Assembly (NCBI GenBank): GCA_022497155.1
Contig: MU385718.1
Coordinates: forward strand, 124,001-188,000
Origin: Whalleya microplaca
Lineage: Eukaryota; Ascomycota; Sordariomycetes; Xylariales; Xylariaceae
Direction: 5' to 3'
DNA length: 64,000 nt
Positions within the stretch are counted from its first letter, which is position 1, and each line of letters opens with the position of its first letter. The translations under genes were made by a program, and so were the position numbers. This document shows positions 45,260-59,661 of this stretch, piece after piece. The notes under the pieces were generated by a model, which saw only the letters and a program-made list of their open reading frames with translations, searched no databases and was not told where the DNA came from.

Positions 45260-46957
45260 CGCGTGGGTCCTTGCTGTATTGTTATACGCAGTACTCGGAA
45301 TGAATGCCAGAGGGATTCCGCATTAACAGTGCTAGTCTCTTGTGACAATCCATATTTGTGAAGCTTGCACTTTTCACTGTACCTCCTAGCTAGGCAGCTA
45401 GGCTGCTTGGTTCTTGTACATCCAAATTATCCCAAGGCATAAAATACTACTCACTAGATACCCAGTTAGCCCATCTACTAGGTTAGGTTGTATCCATCGT
45501 GGGCTTACAGTTACATATACGCCAATAGCGATATATACACATATCCCCATGCAAGTGTCACAAGGGTTATTCCGTCTTAATAAGCCGCCGCGCGCTAATA
45601 GGGCTTGCGTTCTAGGCCTCTGCGGCTTTACAGCGTAGTACCTGGGCGGGCTTGGTGGTGAAGTGCAGCCAGGGGCCGTCGATTAAAGATCCAAATAGTG
45701 GGCCGGGGCCGCCGCGCTAAAATCGTTTTATGAGAAACGTGTTTTAAGGGGCAGACGGCAAGATGAGGTTTACATGCAAGAAACACAGATATGCAATGCC
45801 GTGAAATTCGTTTCGATCGACTTTTCTTCATTCGATCGATCACGGCGACGTGACAGCCGTGACTACTTATTAGCCAATTTCGATCGTAAGAACATTATTT
45901 ATTATCATTCATGCATATTATCATTCATGCAATTAGCTTTCCAACGAGGCACCGGCCGTGAAAGTATACAGTAATAATCTTTCCTTTTCGGAAACAACCT
46001 AGGCTTTGCTGGCGCTTCTGTAAGCTACATCGTTGGGGTACCACAGATAAACACTGCTTGGGGCCTGACAACTGAACCCTGACGATTACCACAATCGGCA
46101 CATTTCAAGGATCATATGCCATAATGGTGTACATGATGGGTGCGAGAAATGATGCAGGAACCTCAGCATGAACTCGTCACCAAAAGCCGTTGTATCAACG
46201 AGTATTGTGTACTTCTTCGTGTTCCTTGTACCTCCTCCTATATAGTGGCTAGCACGATGTACTACATAAGTGGACCGGGTAAACAGTCCGAAGACAACGT
46301 GCCCACGTCCACGATAGGTGCCTCCACAGTAGTCCATCGAGCTGGCGTAGCTCGAGGACGGTAAAGTAGTACGGTAAATAGGTATGATGCTGAAGATGAA
46401 AGTATTGTATAGTGAACCTTCCAAGGTTCGTCTCCTATGGGATACGATATCATTGTGGGTATCCATTGTGTGTGTATGTGTGTGTGTGTTTGAGCCCGGC
46501 CGCCGTTCCGTTCCTATGTATCCTAGCTTCTCTATTACGCTGAAGAGCCCGCCACGACTGTTCCAACAGATATTGAACGACACAATAGAGAACGATGCGT
46601 CGCGGCAAACGTTCGCTTCCAAACAGGTTGTACAAGGTTAAAGTCGTATCGTCTTCAATGTATGGCATCATCAGTCTAAAACATCATCCAGAAGTCGGTT
46701 CATAACAACCAGGGGAACGAAGAGAAACAAAGCTGCCCAATAAGGGAGTGGTATCTTCGAATGTGCCCGCTCAAACGCCTAATACTCAAAATCATCAAAA
46801 AGCCGCCGTGTGTTCGTTGGATATGTGCATTCGTTGTTCGTTAACCAATCCGGTGACAGATCAGCGCCAAAAAAAAAGCTGGTGACCCCCCCATTCTATA
46901 AACCCCAACGCAATCCATAAACCAGAGAAGCATAAATTCGATGTTCTTGAATAGAAT
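45260..46957. other. Spacer downstream of the CP2 factor gene
   Basis: It contains a tandem 'attatcattcatgca' pair near 45900-45930 and a GT microsatellite near 46466-46490. The frame at 46086-46622 (-) is low complexity over the GT run and is probably 3' UTR or noncoding. Confidence 0.45.
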
Positions 46958-49786
46958 CTAGAATGTGAGTCGTAGTTCGTAACCGGTCGTTGTGCGGAAA
47001 GCGCTGTGTGTCGAGGTTCTCTTCCCATCGGGGGCATCTACCGTCATCAAATCCCAGTCGCGTTTGGGCTGGGGCACGCTCCGGTCGACCTCGGCGACTT
47101 CGAGAATCATGTCTTGGCCTTCGGTGAGCGCATTAACAACGTCGTCATCTACCTCCACTTCCAAGCCATTCTTAGCGACATGGACGACCCGTACCACTGC
47201 CGTGGCGTCAATAGCCCACTTGGCGGATATTCGGGATATGAATTCCGATACTGTCTTTTGGGTTAGGTAGATCGCCCGGTGAAGCTCACGCTTGTCAGCG
47301 TCGCCCTTCTGCTGTCGAGCGATGTAGAAACAGGCAATGGGTTTCACAGGCTTTTCGGCCGGTGGTTTATACGAGGGGTCGACCCCAAGAGCCTCTATCC
47401 AACCGCTCAAGTTTCCATCTTCATCTGTTTTGGGAACTTTTGTTGGCTGATCCGACGCTCCCCTGGTATGTGATGGCGGGCTACCATGATAATCATTCCA
47501 TTGAGTGGGATTCGCTGGTTGTGACTGTAATGACATCGAACTTGGCGATGGCGAGACGAGTGAAGACCCAGTCGCCGAGTTCCCTGCGCTTCTTCCCTGC
47601 CAAGCAGCGCCCTCTTTCGGCTCAACTTTGGTCAGATCTTGAGGTTCTCCAGGAAGACTCACGGGATGCAAGTCCGGATCGTCCAGATCATCGCCGCGCA
47701 AGTACAAGACGCTCACCGGTCGGGTGCTTGTGAACATGTCCTGTAGCGTCTGTAGTTTGAAGTGCAAATCGTCCTCGAGTGATGGCCGCGTGCCGCCGCC
47801 GCCGCCGGAGCTCGCTGATGACATTGACCATGTTCTCTTGTGTTTCGGAGCCTTTCCAGGTCGCTGATGGTCTTGTCCCTTTGCGTGCAAAGCTCCGCCC
47901 CGCTTTCGCTTTCCGAAGTCCTTCCCTCCGTTTTCAGCCTGTGCTATCTGCTGCTTAAGCTTTTCAATGGTCTTCTTTACATGGGCGACATCGTTCGAAA
48001 GTTTTCGTTCTGCTCCATGATCTCTAAATAATTTAACCTTGCAGTAGCAGATCTCGGGTGTCGCATCCGATGGGGGAGAAGACTCGGTCGGTGTAAGAGC
48101 CGTCGTCTTAGCGCATAACCGAACCGGGATGCCCTTGACGCCCTTGGAATGACTGAAATCTGTCGAGAGGAAGTTGAAACGGACGGCAATATTGCACTCG
48201 GCTGTACCATTGATGCCTGGTGTCCAGGTGACAGAAAAACCGTCAAACGAGGCGCTTTCCAGCTCGACTCGTGTCCGTTTGTCATCACCTTCAGCAGGTT
48301 GTCCGGCTTCTACGTATTCGACAGCTTGCAGCTTGCCGCCTCGCTGATGTGCCTCGTTAGTTCCTCGGCCTTCCTTCCATAAACTCCAGCAGACGCCAGG
48401 TTTCTGTCGTTGCTGGTCGTCTTCAAACGAGATGCGCACGAAAGTCCGATACTTTGTGCCAGGAACAATTGGAACCGTAGATGTAGAGTCGATCACTGAC
48501 AGCGAATAAGCCTGGCCTTTGTTCAAGTAAGTCACCGGTATTTCGTCAGCGTGTCTGATCATCGCCGTTGGCGCGTTCAAGGTCGAGTGAAAGCGGAATT
48601 TGTCCGCGGACGCAGGCAGTCCATGTGATAAGGGCACTCCAAATTGTCTGTTGTGAAAGCCCATCATGTTCGGCGGTGACTGTGAGTGGAATGTAGCATC
48701 CATGGAGCCTAGGCGTTCCCCCCGGCTTTCCGAACCGAGGGGCGACCCATCATGATCCATTGTCTCGTAGCCAGTGTCATGATGTACGAATGTCGACGGC
48801 GCAAAGGCCGGCTGAGGAGCGGTTGGTTGTATGAACGGGTTAAACTGCTGTGGAAACTGATGTGGTGGCATGCCCTGATGGAACTGGGAGAGATCCATCA
48901 AGGCCGGCGCGGCATGGATAGTGCCATCAGTGGTCGGAAGCGATAATGGGGTACTGAGACCCATGGATAGCCCCATCGAAGGCGTATGCAAGTCGCCTGC
49001 TTGTGGGTGATAGAGCGTGTTAGTACCGCCGGGCGTGGGCGTGTAGTAACCTGGCGGTTGGCTTGCGAACGCACTGAAGGAGAAAGAATTGGGGTCTAGC
49101 ATCGAGGGGGTGAATCTCCATTCCGCGCCCGACGCCCGTGGTGTAGGATCTTGATCCCGATAGACATCTTGTCCTGCAGGCTGTGCGCTAGAGATAACAG
49201 TCGAGTTAGCTCTTGAATTTATCGAATAATTTGAGCCGAAAAGGCCGATCCAAGATCGTGGGTCTGTATACTGTAGTGGTGTTGCGATATTCGAGTTGGA
49301 GTCGAATACCCCGCGCTCGCAGCTCGAAGATGCGCTTGCACCGCCTCACCACTAGTACCGAAGTCTATCACAGGGCAAAGACCACACAACCATGTAAAGG
49401 CTCTAGTCGCGATGGAAACAACATACCGTTCTGGCCCTGACGGTATCAAAACCGCGTGATCTGGAGCTACTATCTCTGGCGCTGGCACCCCCGACACCGC
49501 CGCCTCAGTCACCGTCGTGATCTCGGGGAACTGTTGTCGGAAGTTGGCGAGCAGTTCGTCGCCAGGCTTCTGTGAGCTTGTCCTATTTCATAGGAAGACA
49601 TGGTTAGCCAAGCGGCAGTGCCAGACGGGCAAGACACGGCATGAAGACCAGGGGCGCGGACGATGCAAACCCCAAGGCATAAGGCACCCAAAGGGGCCAG
49701 CCGCCTGTGAAGCATAATAGACACATGCAGGCAAGGTCTAGAAGCTGCAAAAACTACAAGAGTATAACTCACCTTTGACGAAACAT
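46958..49786 (-). CDS. csp-2: Grainyhead/CP2-family transcription factor (CSP-2 type)
   Basis: The inferred exons are 49786-49773, 49582-49427 and 49187-46958, giving 799 residues. The introns of 190 and 239 bp are long for this genome. Residues about 254-420 are the CP2/grainyhead DNA-binding domain, including the YRTFVRISFEDD and FSHSKGVKGIPVRLCAKT signatures. The N-terminal region contains the fungal EWRFTPSMLDPN and PPGYYTPTPGGTNTLYH blocks and Gln/Pro/Ser-rich activation-like sequence. A short Lys/Arg-rich stretch (GKRKRGG) may be a nuclear signal. A C-terminal about 100-residue block (from SGWIEALGVDPSYKPP) matches the place of the dimerisation domain. In Neurospora, CSP-2 of this family governs conidial separation and wall remodelling. 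The start at MFRQR follows homologue-like continuity, and an upstream Met at MGSLSCDS is an alternative. Confidence 0.85.
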
Positions 49787-51240
49787 CGGGAAAGGACTCA
49801 AACGGAGGCTGTCGCAAGACAGCGATCCCATGAGGTTTGCGGAATAATTCTGACAGTATAGATGAGGTTCTCTGGAAAATAGAAGTCGAAATAGGCGGGT
49901 ATTGGAGCTCCAAATATCCCACCCCGACCAGCTTACTCAAAGGTGGGTGATGCGAAGGAATAGGCGGGTTGTATAATCAGTCTATCTAGATACTGTCTAG
50001 CGGTAAGTAATAGCCGACAGCCTAGGCGGGCGTGTGTGTGAGTGTGCGTCCTTTTTTTTTTTTTTTTGGGTGTGAGCTTCCGTCAGTCAGGTCGTGGTGT
50101 TCAAGGGCCGTAGTATCGTCAATGTCTACGGCGCGATGCGGCGCAACGTCTTTGGTTAAACGATCGTGAGGGGGGATATAGATCGGGGCCTGTGCTAGAG
50201 GGATCGAAACCAAAGAGGCGGTAAAAGAAAAAAAAAAGTGTAGCGAGCGGAAAGGATTATATGAAAAAAAGAGGCTGATTTGATGGGAGGGTGAGCTGGA
50301 TGTAATATAGTACAGCTAACTAAAGATCGGGTAGTGGGTACATGAGGTCTAACGTGTTCCAGGTGGAAGTGGAAGTGGTGGTACTTGTAGGAAAGTCTAA
50401 ACATTGACGAAGAGAACTTAGAGAAGCTCCTGCTGGGTCAAGCTAGGCTGGATGGACACACTCTCTGGGTCCCGTCGGTAGTGAGATACCTAGTGAGTGG
50501 TTCTGGCAGGCTGGCGGTGCTGGGAAGCTCGTAGCTCGTGGGCCACGCACGGTGAGGTGCAAATCCAAATCCACATGGAGAGGGAGCATCAATACGTTCG
50601 GGACAGGAAGAGAAAGAGTAGGTAGGTACGGGTATGGGTATGGAGGTATGGATATGGGTAAGGATATGGATAGGTATGGGTACGGAGCACGCAGTAAGTA
50701 CTCCATTCATACCATCCGTACAATCCATACATAGTACATTCATATATACATCCTTACACACATACAGATATACATATATACATATATACATACATACATA
50801 CATACATACATAGACAGACAAGCTGGGATGACATGGGACAGACATGGGATTGGGACTGACTTCGGATTGGGATGGGGAGAGAGAGAGAGAAGGTGGAGGG
50901 GGGGGAGACCGGGGGGTGGATTGATGGGGGTGTGTATCTTGGAAACGATGGGGTGTGTGGGTTGCTGTAAGTAATAAGTGTGCTATGATGAGTATGTGCT
51001 ATTATGAGTATTGCGTACTGTGAGTGCTGTAAGTGCCTGTGCTGTGCTGTGCGGTGCGGTGCTGTGTGTGAGAGTGCGCGCGTGTGTGTGTGTGTGCGAG
51101 TGCTGAGTGCTGCTGCTGCGTGTGGAAGTGGAAGAGTGGGTTTGGATTGTCGAATTTCCACCAGTCCATCGGAGATATGTACCTCATGTAAAGTGTTTTG
51201 TACCGGGAGGGTGATCGGTACGAATTGCACAATTCAATTT
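49787..51240. promoter_or_regulatory. Microsatellite-rich upstream region of the CP2 factor
   Basis: It contains (CATA)n at 50788-50812, a GA run near 50877-50890, a GT run near 51079-51097 and a T tract near 50053-50067. It is the region expected to hold the regulator's promoter and 5' leader. Frames here are low-complexity translations. No discrete site can be named. Confidence 0.45.
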
Positions 51241-54200
51241 TAGTTATGCGCTACTTCTTGTCACAGAAGCACGTACACGTCAACCGGGGGCATGTCTGTC
51301 TGGGTTGTGCATAAGTCGGCTTCACGGATTTGCATGGATCATGGGGCTTCGATAAGTTGTAATCCGTTGAAAAAAAGAGGGATCGATGAACGGAAATCCC
51401 TTACCAAACGATGCTAGCATAGCTTTTGTCACTGAAGGGATCATACTGCAAGTACAGCATACAGCAGTAAGTCCGGGGCGTTGAAATGCAGCCGATATAG
51501 ATTTGGATGGATCTGGGTGTCCTCGCTAAAGTTAAGGTTGCTTTTGTTTGGTTGTTTGGATTGCGCGCTGTTGGCTGATTGAATCTTATTCGAACTTATT
51601 CGAACTTGCGCATGGCGAATTCGCATCAAGGCCTGGCCTGGAGTCGAGGATACGTACCGGTACATCGCCCCAAGCACCCCTGGCAATTGGGCAATTGCCC
51701 CCTTCCGGGGCTTGTCCGGGCGGGTGCGGGTACGTATTCGGAGGGCCCAGCCAAGCAACCTATCGATGATTGGAGTCGAGAACGTGTAAATTCCGTGTTA
51801 GTCAGTACAAGGGTTTTTTGTCTACCATACGTAGTAGTTGTAGTAGCTGTTGCGTACTATGTAAACTTACTTTCTTCTGTCATTACCTATTGTCTACATA
51901 TAATCAATCCGTACACACGCGTTGAGATATAGTAGCTGCTTAGTAGCTGCGGTTAGTTAGATTTATACATCTTCTACAACGCAATTGAACTGTCAATGTG
52001 CGACACCACGTCAAATTGCCGACCTCCTTGATCTTAGGACACATGCAACATCATATCATATCAGGAGGACTAGATTCCGTCTCCCATGCGTTTGTCAGCA
52101 TCATGTCTCAAACGGTGTCCGAACCCGACACTTGCACTTAGGTAATGTTGACAAAACATAAGAGAACCTTGTGTTGAAGGGGCGGCGGCATTATATTGCG
52201 CGTGCTGTAGTGCATCACACCTTAGGTAGCTTTCCTTATCTAGACAGAGAGGTCACATTAGCCCTTTGCGATTGACCCAAATAGGGAATGGAGTGCGTGT
52301 GGTACAGAGCCGGCCGTGGCTGGCACGGTATGTCAACTTTCATGCTATATATATCTCCCCTTGAAAGTCCCTTCCTTCAGTATAGTTTGTTGAACACACG
52401 TCCAGGTTCAGTCGTTCCCTGTCGAGATCCGTAACCTCAAGTATTCTCTATCACATTGTCGACAGTCAAGTAGGTAAAGCCATACTGTTCATCACATGCA
52501 TTGTAGTCCTCTAAGGCAACGACGTAAGTAGACACACGTTCACGCTTTACATCGGTCAGAATAAGACACGTCCCGTGATAGTTCCCCGGAATTATAACTT
52601 TGCTAATCTACCCGAGCAACTTTTATGTTTCAACTACCGCGTGGCATGCCCATTAGGTTTGGTGAGCGACATGCGAAACTTGGTTATATCAGATATATCG
52701 CATCCCTTCATGCTGATGTACTAGTCAATTTTACCTCTGACGACCCTTGAATACGTTGTTCGTGAACCCTAAAACCCCTTCGGCTACGACTATAGCTACA
52801 CCTCCGTCGTTGTATTTCTTAGGGAGACAAAGTTAAGTCTCTTGACACGCCATCCGATATTACCGAGCATATCATTGAAGCTTATCCACTTGGTGCGGTT
52901 CAATGGGGTTCGGTACAGTGAGCAAAGCCGTTATTGTGTAACTGAAGGTTCTTCCAGAATGCGCAAGCAGCTCTGTTCCCGGCCAGCAGATTCGTCACCA
53001 GGACGAGGCTATTTACCCGAAAAAGGGGTCCTTGCCTAGCAGAAAGTGGGCTGGGTATAGACCGATATGCTCTCCGGGCGACACATGTCAAAGGAGCACC
53101 TTTCACTAGACCAACAGCGAGCTAGTAGTCAATTTTGCCTCTGGTTTTGGCTCGAGTATCGTAGCGTCCAGTAGCGCCCTGTAATGCCTATCTATCTAAA
53201 TAGACTTAGTAGATGGATTATGATGCTTGTCTGGCTATAGTTGAGCTAGAACGAAAAATCTGGCATCCCGAACTCAGCAGCATCAAAATTCACCGTCAAA
53301 TCAGCTACGACTTTGGTTTGTGTCCTCCCATGCTGATTTCCGCGTGTAAGTTTGAGATATGCCCTTGTTAACATAACCTACTTTCGAAGTATTGAGTGTG
53401 CCATGGGCAGATATTGTAATCAGTGACGGCCAACCGCCGAATCGTACGTTCCCCCTGACATGACCTCAATCTGGAAGGAGATATCCGGAAACCCCAGCAT
53501 AGGCGCCAACAACGAGATTAACGCCGCTGGTTTCCTCTGTAATGCCTTTAATGTTCTTACAGACGATCAGCACGTGGCAGAGTCTGCACCAGCGCTAAGA
53601 AGCCGAGGGCCGTAGAGACCATGCGAGGGAGTTCCCATGGCTGCCAGGAGGCTAACAAACAAGAATGAGCTGCTGAGTAAGTTGAGCCGAGTGGGTATAG
53701 AATGCGTGAATTCAACGGCTTGGCTCGATAGTGGCGTCCCGACATGCTGGGCCCGTCTGTACTAATTTAGTCACTTAGAAACGCTTGCGGCACATTTGAT
53801 GATATACGAGGCACGCAATGATAATGCGTTGCATTGCAGAGGCGAATAGTAGTACAAATGACATAAGGGAGGCCTCTGGTGACCGGTACCAGTATTAAAA
53901 CGAGATAAAATGCTGTTTGGTAAAAATGATCGACATAGATTCTTAAGCTAATAAGTAATAAAAGATTGACAGCTAAGTTCTCTGGTGAGATCGGCCCCCG
54001 TGTTTATTTTTAACCACGAACTATTAGTTAATGGAGACTCCCTCCCGCGTGCAACATCGAAATTGATGCGTTTCTGTGGCTTGACACATCGTACCACACA
54101 ACCACCACGATGCCACATAATTCCCGCCACAGCTGCGTCCCCTAGGCTCATTTTAGCGACGAATGAAAATGATCACTGTAGGGGAATTGCAGTATACATA

Positions 54201-57200
54201 GGTATATGTATTCAAGATAAGGATATACGAATGAAATGGATACAGATACAACTATGAGTTATACATAGTCTTCAAATGTACGCACTTATTGCTCAATACA
54301 TTTGCCAAATTACATAGATAGGTAACTAGTTCGCAGGTATGGGTGCCTATGTAGGTATAGGACATACTAAGTGAAGTTTCAACTCTCCAGGCCCAATTCT
54401 TATGACATACCTACAGCACCGCGCGGACGATGGTGGACTTTTCATTGTCATTGTCATCGTCCTCCCTCCTGTCCCTCCTCATTTTCCTCCCTCTCCGCTC
54501 AGTCTTAGCTCTAGTCCCGCCGTCCGCCCAATCTCCGTAGATGTGTATCTTTGGGAGTCAGGCAGCTTACATACATATGACCAGTGATTGTTGATCCCTG
54601 CAATTCTTCTCAATTCAGTCCTGTTTGGGTGTCTTCCTCCGCCACTACTGCCTAATTACTATAGTACCACCGGGGATCGCTAGGCCCAGTCTCAGCCCAG
54701 ATCCTCAACTATCGTAAAAGACCAATCTCAGCGCGAGTTATTCAACCATCTACACGCTGACGTCATTGATTTTTCAGTGTTCTGCTCTTAAAGCGGTGTT
54801 CAAATCTCGAGCTGGCCCGAAAACCACATTGAATCACGAGCCTTGAACCTAGCCACATGCTCCCAGAATCTTAAATGTTTGATCGCGCTCCGATTCTCCG
54901 ATGCTGCTCGTTCACTGTCGGTTCGGTACCAGCTCGGATCTGCCGACTGTTTCCAGCGCATTGCCGAGGAAGCATCGTCTCACTAACTTTTCCATATGGT
55001 CGGACTGGAATCGGAAGTTTGAATCTTGAGTATCGCGATCTTTCGGTAACATAAGCCAGTCGATTCTATACTAAACGTATATAGTAAATCCCTGTCATTG
55101 ATAGGCCTCACAGATATTGTCATATTGGGAGACGCACATATATCCCTGTAAGCTCTAGGCGGCAGGATCGACGATGGTATCGAGCTTTTAGCATGCATGT
55201 GGGTTCCTAGTGGCAGCACGCGTCACCAACAATTTTTTTTTCACTTTTTTTTCTGTGATGCGACGACTAGTACGCACTACAAAAACCGAGTTCGTGATTG
55301 CATCACTGATGAAATTACTCTTGAGGGTTAGTGCACGTCATGTACAACTTTTTAACTCGCGAACAGTGCCGCTCTTATGAAGTAATGCTTCAATGAATAG
55401 CAGTGGTATTTATTATCAATTATTAGCTCGTTGGAATCAATTATTTTCTGCCTGTAGATTGTACTGTACTGTACGAGTCGGTTGCATCGTAGTGGGTAAC
55501 CAATAGTCGCTGTCGTTCAGCTCAAAGAGGTGTTATCAGATCGATAGATCTGGCGCAATCTCACGTCCCAGAAAAGCTCCAGTAATGGATCTTGATCATC
55601 TTGGTACCTATCCTACTAAATAGAGTCTTATCGAAGTTACATCTGCCTAATACTATTAGTGTTGCGTAGTCTCACTTCGCTCGAAATTGTCGAACATCTT
55701 TACTACATAAGTCTCATTGGTAGGCTTAGAATCATTCTGGAAGACTATTTAGCTTCACCATTCTCTCCCAACGTGGAAGCTGAATCTCAATTCACGGCCC
55801 TTGTTGGATAGTTCACGTCGCATCGATATGGGTCAATGCTACGGTTCATCGCAACACCTTTTTTATTTTGTCTTCCACGATCGATTGGTAAACTGGGCAG
55901 GGATCCCATGAACTTTCTCCGGATTTTTCCACTCAGTCAGCACTGTAAAAGCAGAAACACTTGTCCCATCAGTTTGGATTCCGAGCATTCACGTTCAATT
56001 TTGGCGAAATAGGGAACAGCGCAGCCGCTTTGGGTAATCCAAATACCATTACGAGACACCCTGATATGGCCACATCGGTATATGCAGCAATTGCATTCAG
56101 ATCGCATTTCCAACGGTTGGCGTTCAAAACTCTAACCTACCTCAGGTCTGTCGGTGTATTACGATCAGACGAACTACGGGGTAGCCAAGCTGTCATATGC
56201 AGCACCATTCCTAACCTAGCAGCTTCTGTGACCATGCCACCCATGATCAGCATTCGTGCTAGGTAGTTAGTAGAGGTGTCGAGTCCTAGCCATATCGCAA
56301 CACTGTACCTATATGTTTAACCACTCCAGCTGAGTAGAGTATGCTCAAGCGTGCAGGATGCAACATGTATGCTGTCAGGATCGGCGGCGCATGCCGGCCG
56401 TCCTTGCGTTCACCGCTACAATGCATCGGCGCTTTCAAGCATCGAACCCGATGGCCGACGATGGCTCTCTCACGCCGATCTGGAGACGGCTTGTTCCAAA
56501 AGTCTCGTAGAACGCCAGCCAGCCACCGAATTATCACCTACGTGGCAGCGATAAAACCCAAACTCTGCATTAGACTACCCCTAGATGAAACAGACGCTCC
56601 GCCAATAATGAGCAGACATCAAAGACTGAAACTGTTGCACCATCTGATCATGTGCACCGCGACGACTGCATCACAGAAATCGCCCGACTGGCTCACAGGG
56701 AAGTCTCTCACATAATGGCGTGTGTCATCTGATACAAATCGCCTGGGCATCTCTGGCGGATTGCACACCAACACAGTACTCACGGAGACATGACACCTAC
56801 CAACAAGGGAAATAATGGCAGCGTCGTCACCTGTAGTAACAGTGGTGTCACAAGCTTCCGGCTGTCAGTTCGACATCGCCACGTGTAATAAGAGTCTCTC
56901 GTAAGGGACGCAGAGATAGGGGAGAGACGCCTTGACAATAGCTTATTCATACCATATTCACACCATGCCGGAACAAGACATCCGACTTCCCTGCCAGCTT
57001 GCCTTCCAGCTTGCTTAACAGTATACCTATTCGCGCCGATAGGTAGATGTTGCTCACCCAGCCAGTCAGCCAGCCAGCCCACTCAGGAAGCTGAGTTGGA
57101 CTGCCTCCATGTAGTGCATAGTTGCATCAAGCCCCGTGCTGTCTCTACCTACTGTGTACAGCTTCTTACCACCATCTTGCCATCTTAGCAGAAGCTATCT

Positions 57201-59603
57201 CCGACGTTCTATTACATATCTTTGCCTAGGCTCCTATAGTTTCACATGCTAAGCTTCGCGGCACGACTTCACATCCACTGTCGCTGTCGCCCAAGGTTCC
57301 TTCGCTTCGGAGAATGTTGAAAGTTGAGACTAGGTTCAACGTAGCAGTTCCCAGTCTGTCCCAGTCTGTTGGCGACAAGGCGGACGTTACGTGCAGTTGG
57401 GAATATGCACCTTTCAATAGTGCAACACTCATTCGCTGCCGCTTCGTTTTTTTAGGCCAGGTTTGGTCAGCAGTCCGTCATGGTTGATAATGAGATAGCA
57501 CATGCAGTGTGACGGAATCCTGACGGCAACATCAATATTGTGCGGCGCTTACTGCCATAAACGGGCTTATTACAAGTTGTATAGGAGCTAGTCGCAAAAA
57601 CGTACGATGCACTCTGAATGGCTTATTCATTCTTCAATGAGAAAACAAAACACTGCTATCATCAATTTGGATTCTTACTATGTACTTACTTACGAGCAGC
57701 TAGATGCACAAGTTCACCAAGAGCAAGCAGCCCTATGCCGGAATGGACGAAGTACATAGTAAGGGATCTACAGATCTCCCTCGTGTCGGCGGGTCGACAT
57801 CATCCGTTCCCGACTTACACAGTTACATCCATAAGGATACATCGCAGGCAATAACCTAATAACGTTTGGTGCCCTATGAAGACCCTCCATCTGCTATTTC
57901 TGGCTTCATGCCTTTCCTGTTCCTGAAAATAGGGCACTTTACTTGGATAGCATTGACGGCGCACCCCCCGTGTTCGCAGCTAACCCATTCGTATAACATA
58001 GTTAGTATGTGCTCTAGCTATCTGACTATCTATCTATCGATCTACCTATTTCTCCGGGTTATAGGATCCCATATTGTGTTATAGGTAGGTACCAGGCCCT
58101 AAGCGGTATGTTTTCTGCCACTAGGAATCCAGTGCGCTTTTTCATTTTACATATTACGAGATATCAGCAACGGTCGATAGGCCAAAGATGGCCAGCGACC
58201 CGCGCCGGGAGGTCTTCGAGGGTTGCATCGGCCCCCCCCGCCCGGGACATCGAAACCCTGATTCCCAACGGCGCGTCGCCCGGCCCCAGAAGACGCGGGA
58301 GCTACTAATCGTGGTTGCCATGCGCGCGCCAGATATTGCGTTGCAGTCCAGCTCGATAGTGCAGCAGGCTCCCCCTGCAATTGCAAGCAATCCCATCCCT
58401 AGCACATCAGTATATGGCGTTATGTATAACATGACCTAGGGGGGGTGATCCCCCGTTCAATTGCTACGCTGAACCACTGGGGTTTTCAGAAGGGGTCTGA
58501 AGGGGTCTGAAGGATACTACCTACACATACAGCGCTATCTACATATCTATATGATGACCCCGATATATGTTAGGATGTTGGGTATTTAAGGCCCTTGCGA
58601 CGGCCCCAGCTACCGCTGTGCACGGTTACAGTGGGTTGAGGTTGCGTAACAACCCCTAAACCTCCCCGTGTGGCTGAGTCCCCTAGGCTCTACCATCTCG
58701 GTGTCAGGGTGTGCAACCCGGAGCTGTAGGTTCCATATTTCGGCGGCGGAGACTGCTTAAAGGGGTGAGCAGCTCGACGATCATTAGATCATCATCGCCT
58801 CCCGTTCTTGTTTCTGCTCGGGAAAAAAGAATAACATTTAGATCTCATCCGTGCCCTCGTACCGAGTGAACGTGTTGCTAATCTAATAGTCGCCAAGGTG
58901 GGTTTTGATCACTGTTCTTTAATTAGTTCCCTGCGAAAATCCGTAAATCTGTAAATCGTTAAGGCTTGATTCGAGATATTGCTGTTCTGCAATCTGCAAC
59001 GGCAGAATACCTTACCTAGGTATCTGAGATCATCGCTTTTCTCCCCAGTCGCGCTCCATTAGTTCCCCGCTGAGGTTGTTTTGGGTTGATTTGCGCTGTT
59101 TCCTACCGCCGAATAACATAAAACACCGCTCGGTCTATTCTGCATATATACTATCCCCTACGTGTAAGGTGATGCCATGTATAATCCCCCACAGTCGGGA
59201 CGGGCGCCCGAGGAACATCTAAGTGAGGTATTGATTTTCGAGGCGCACACTGCCCCATCGGCCCCGGGCTCCCGGGACCATCAATGCCGCCGACAACAAT
59301 TGAGGCTTGTCTCGACTGGACTGACCGAAGGGACTGACTGATATCTGACTGACCCCTTTTTTGCCACTCCGAAGACAATCATCGTCATCATGCCGCTTGG
59401 TCGCGTCGCGTCGCGGTAGCGTCTATCGCCTAAGTTTAATCCCAGCCGGTCGCGCGCGGGAGCCATGCAGGATACCTCGTGTTCGTCCCGTGCGCTGGAC
59501 CCCTATCCCGTCATTGTGTAGCACCGATCAACGGGCGTTCCTGCGCGGCACGGCACATACCTACATACCATGATCCATTACCATACATCCATACCTACAT
59601 GCT
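51241..59603. other. About 8.4-kb gene desert (left part)
   Basis: Many short frames on both strands show no domain I recognise. Motifs such as 'tacctacctac' and 'ggtatgtag' recur, and a direct repeat of 'aaggggtctg' lies at about 58489-58511. I see no gene. Confidence 0.45.
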
Positions 59604-59661
59604 GGGGCCGGCCGGGGGTGAAGGGGGGGGAGGGGGTAGGGGGAAAAGGCAATGGGGGGGG
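59604..59661 (+). repeat. G-rich tract, quadruplex-forming potential
   Basis: There are at least five runs of three or more G within 58 bases (GGGG, GGGGG, a run of 8-9 G, GGGGG and a final run of 8 G). This could fold as a G-quadruplex. It lies in gene-poor sequence. Confidence 0.7.

Noticed and set aside
46086..46622. 178-codon minus-strand frame downstream of the CP2 gene
   Set aside because: It is interrupted by a Thr-His repeat from a GT microsatellite and has no domain. It is likely 3' UTR or noncoding.
50757..50812. CATA repeat as a possible CRISPR-like or satellite array
   Set aside because: It is a simple tetranucleotide microsatellite without spacers.
52760..52785. Telomere-like CCCTAA word
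   Set aside because: There is a single occurrence with no tandem array.
54791..54983. Short open stretch resembling an F-box or LRR fragment
   Set aside because: There is no in-frame ATG, only about 64 codons, and the resemblance is too weak to support even a pseudogene call.
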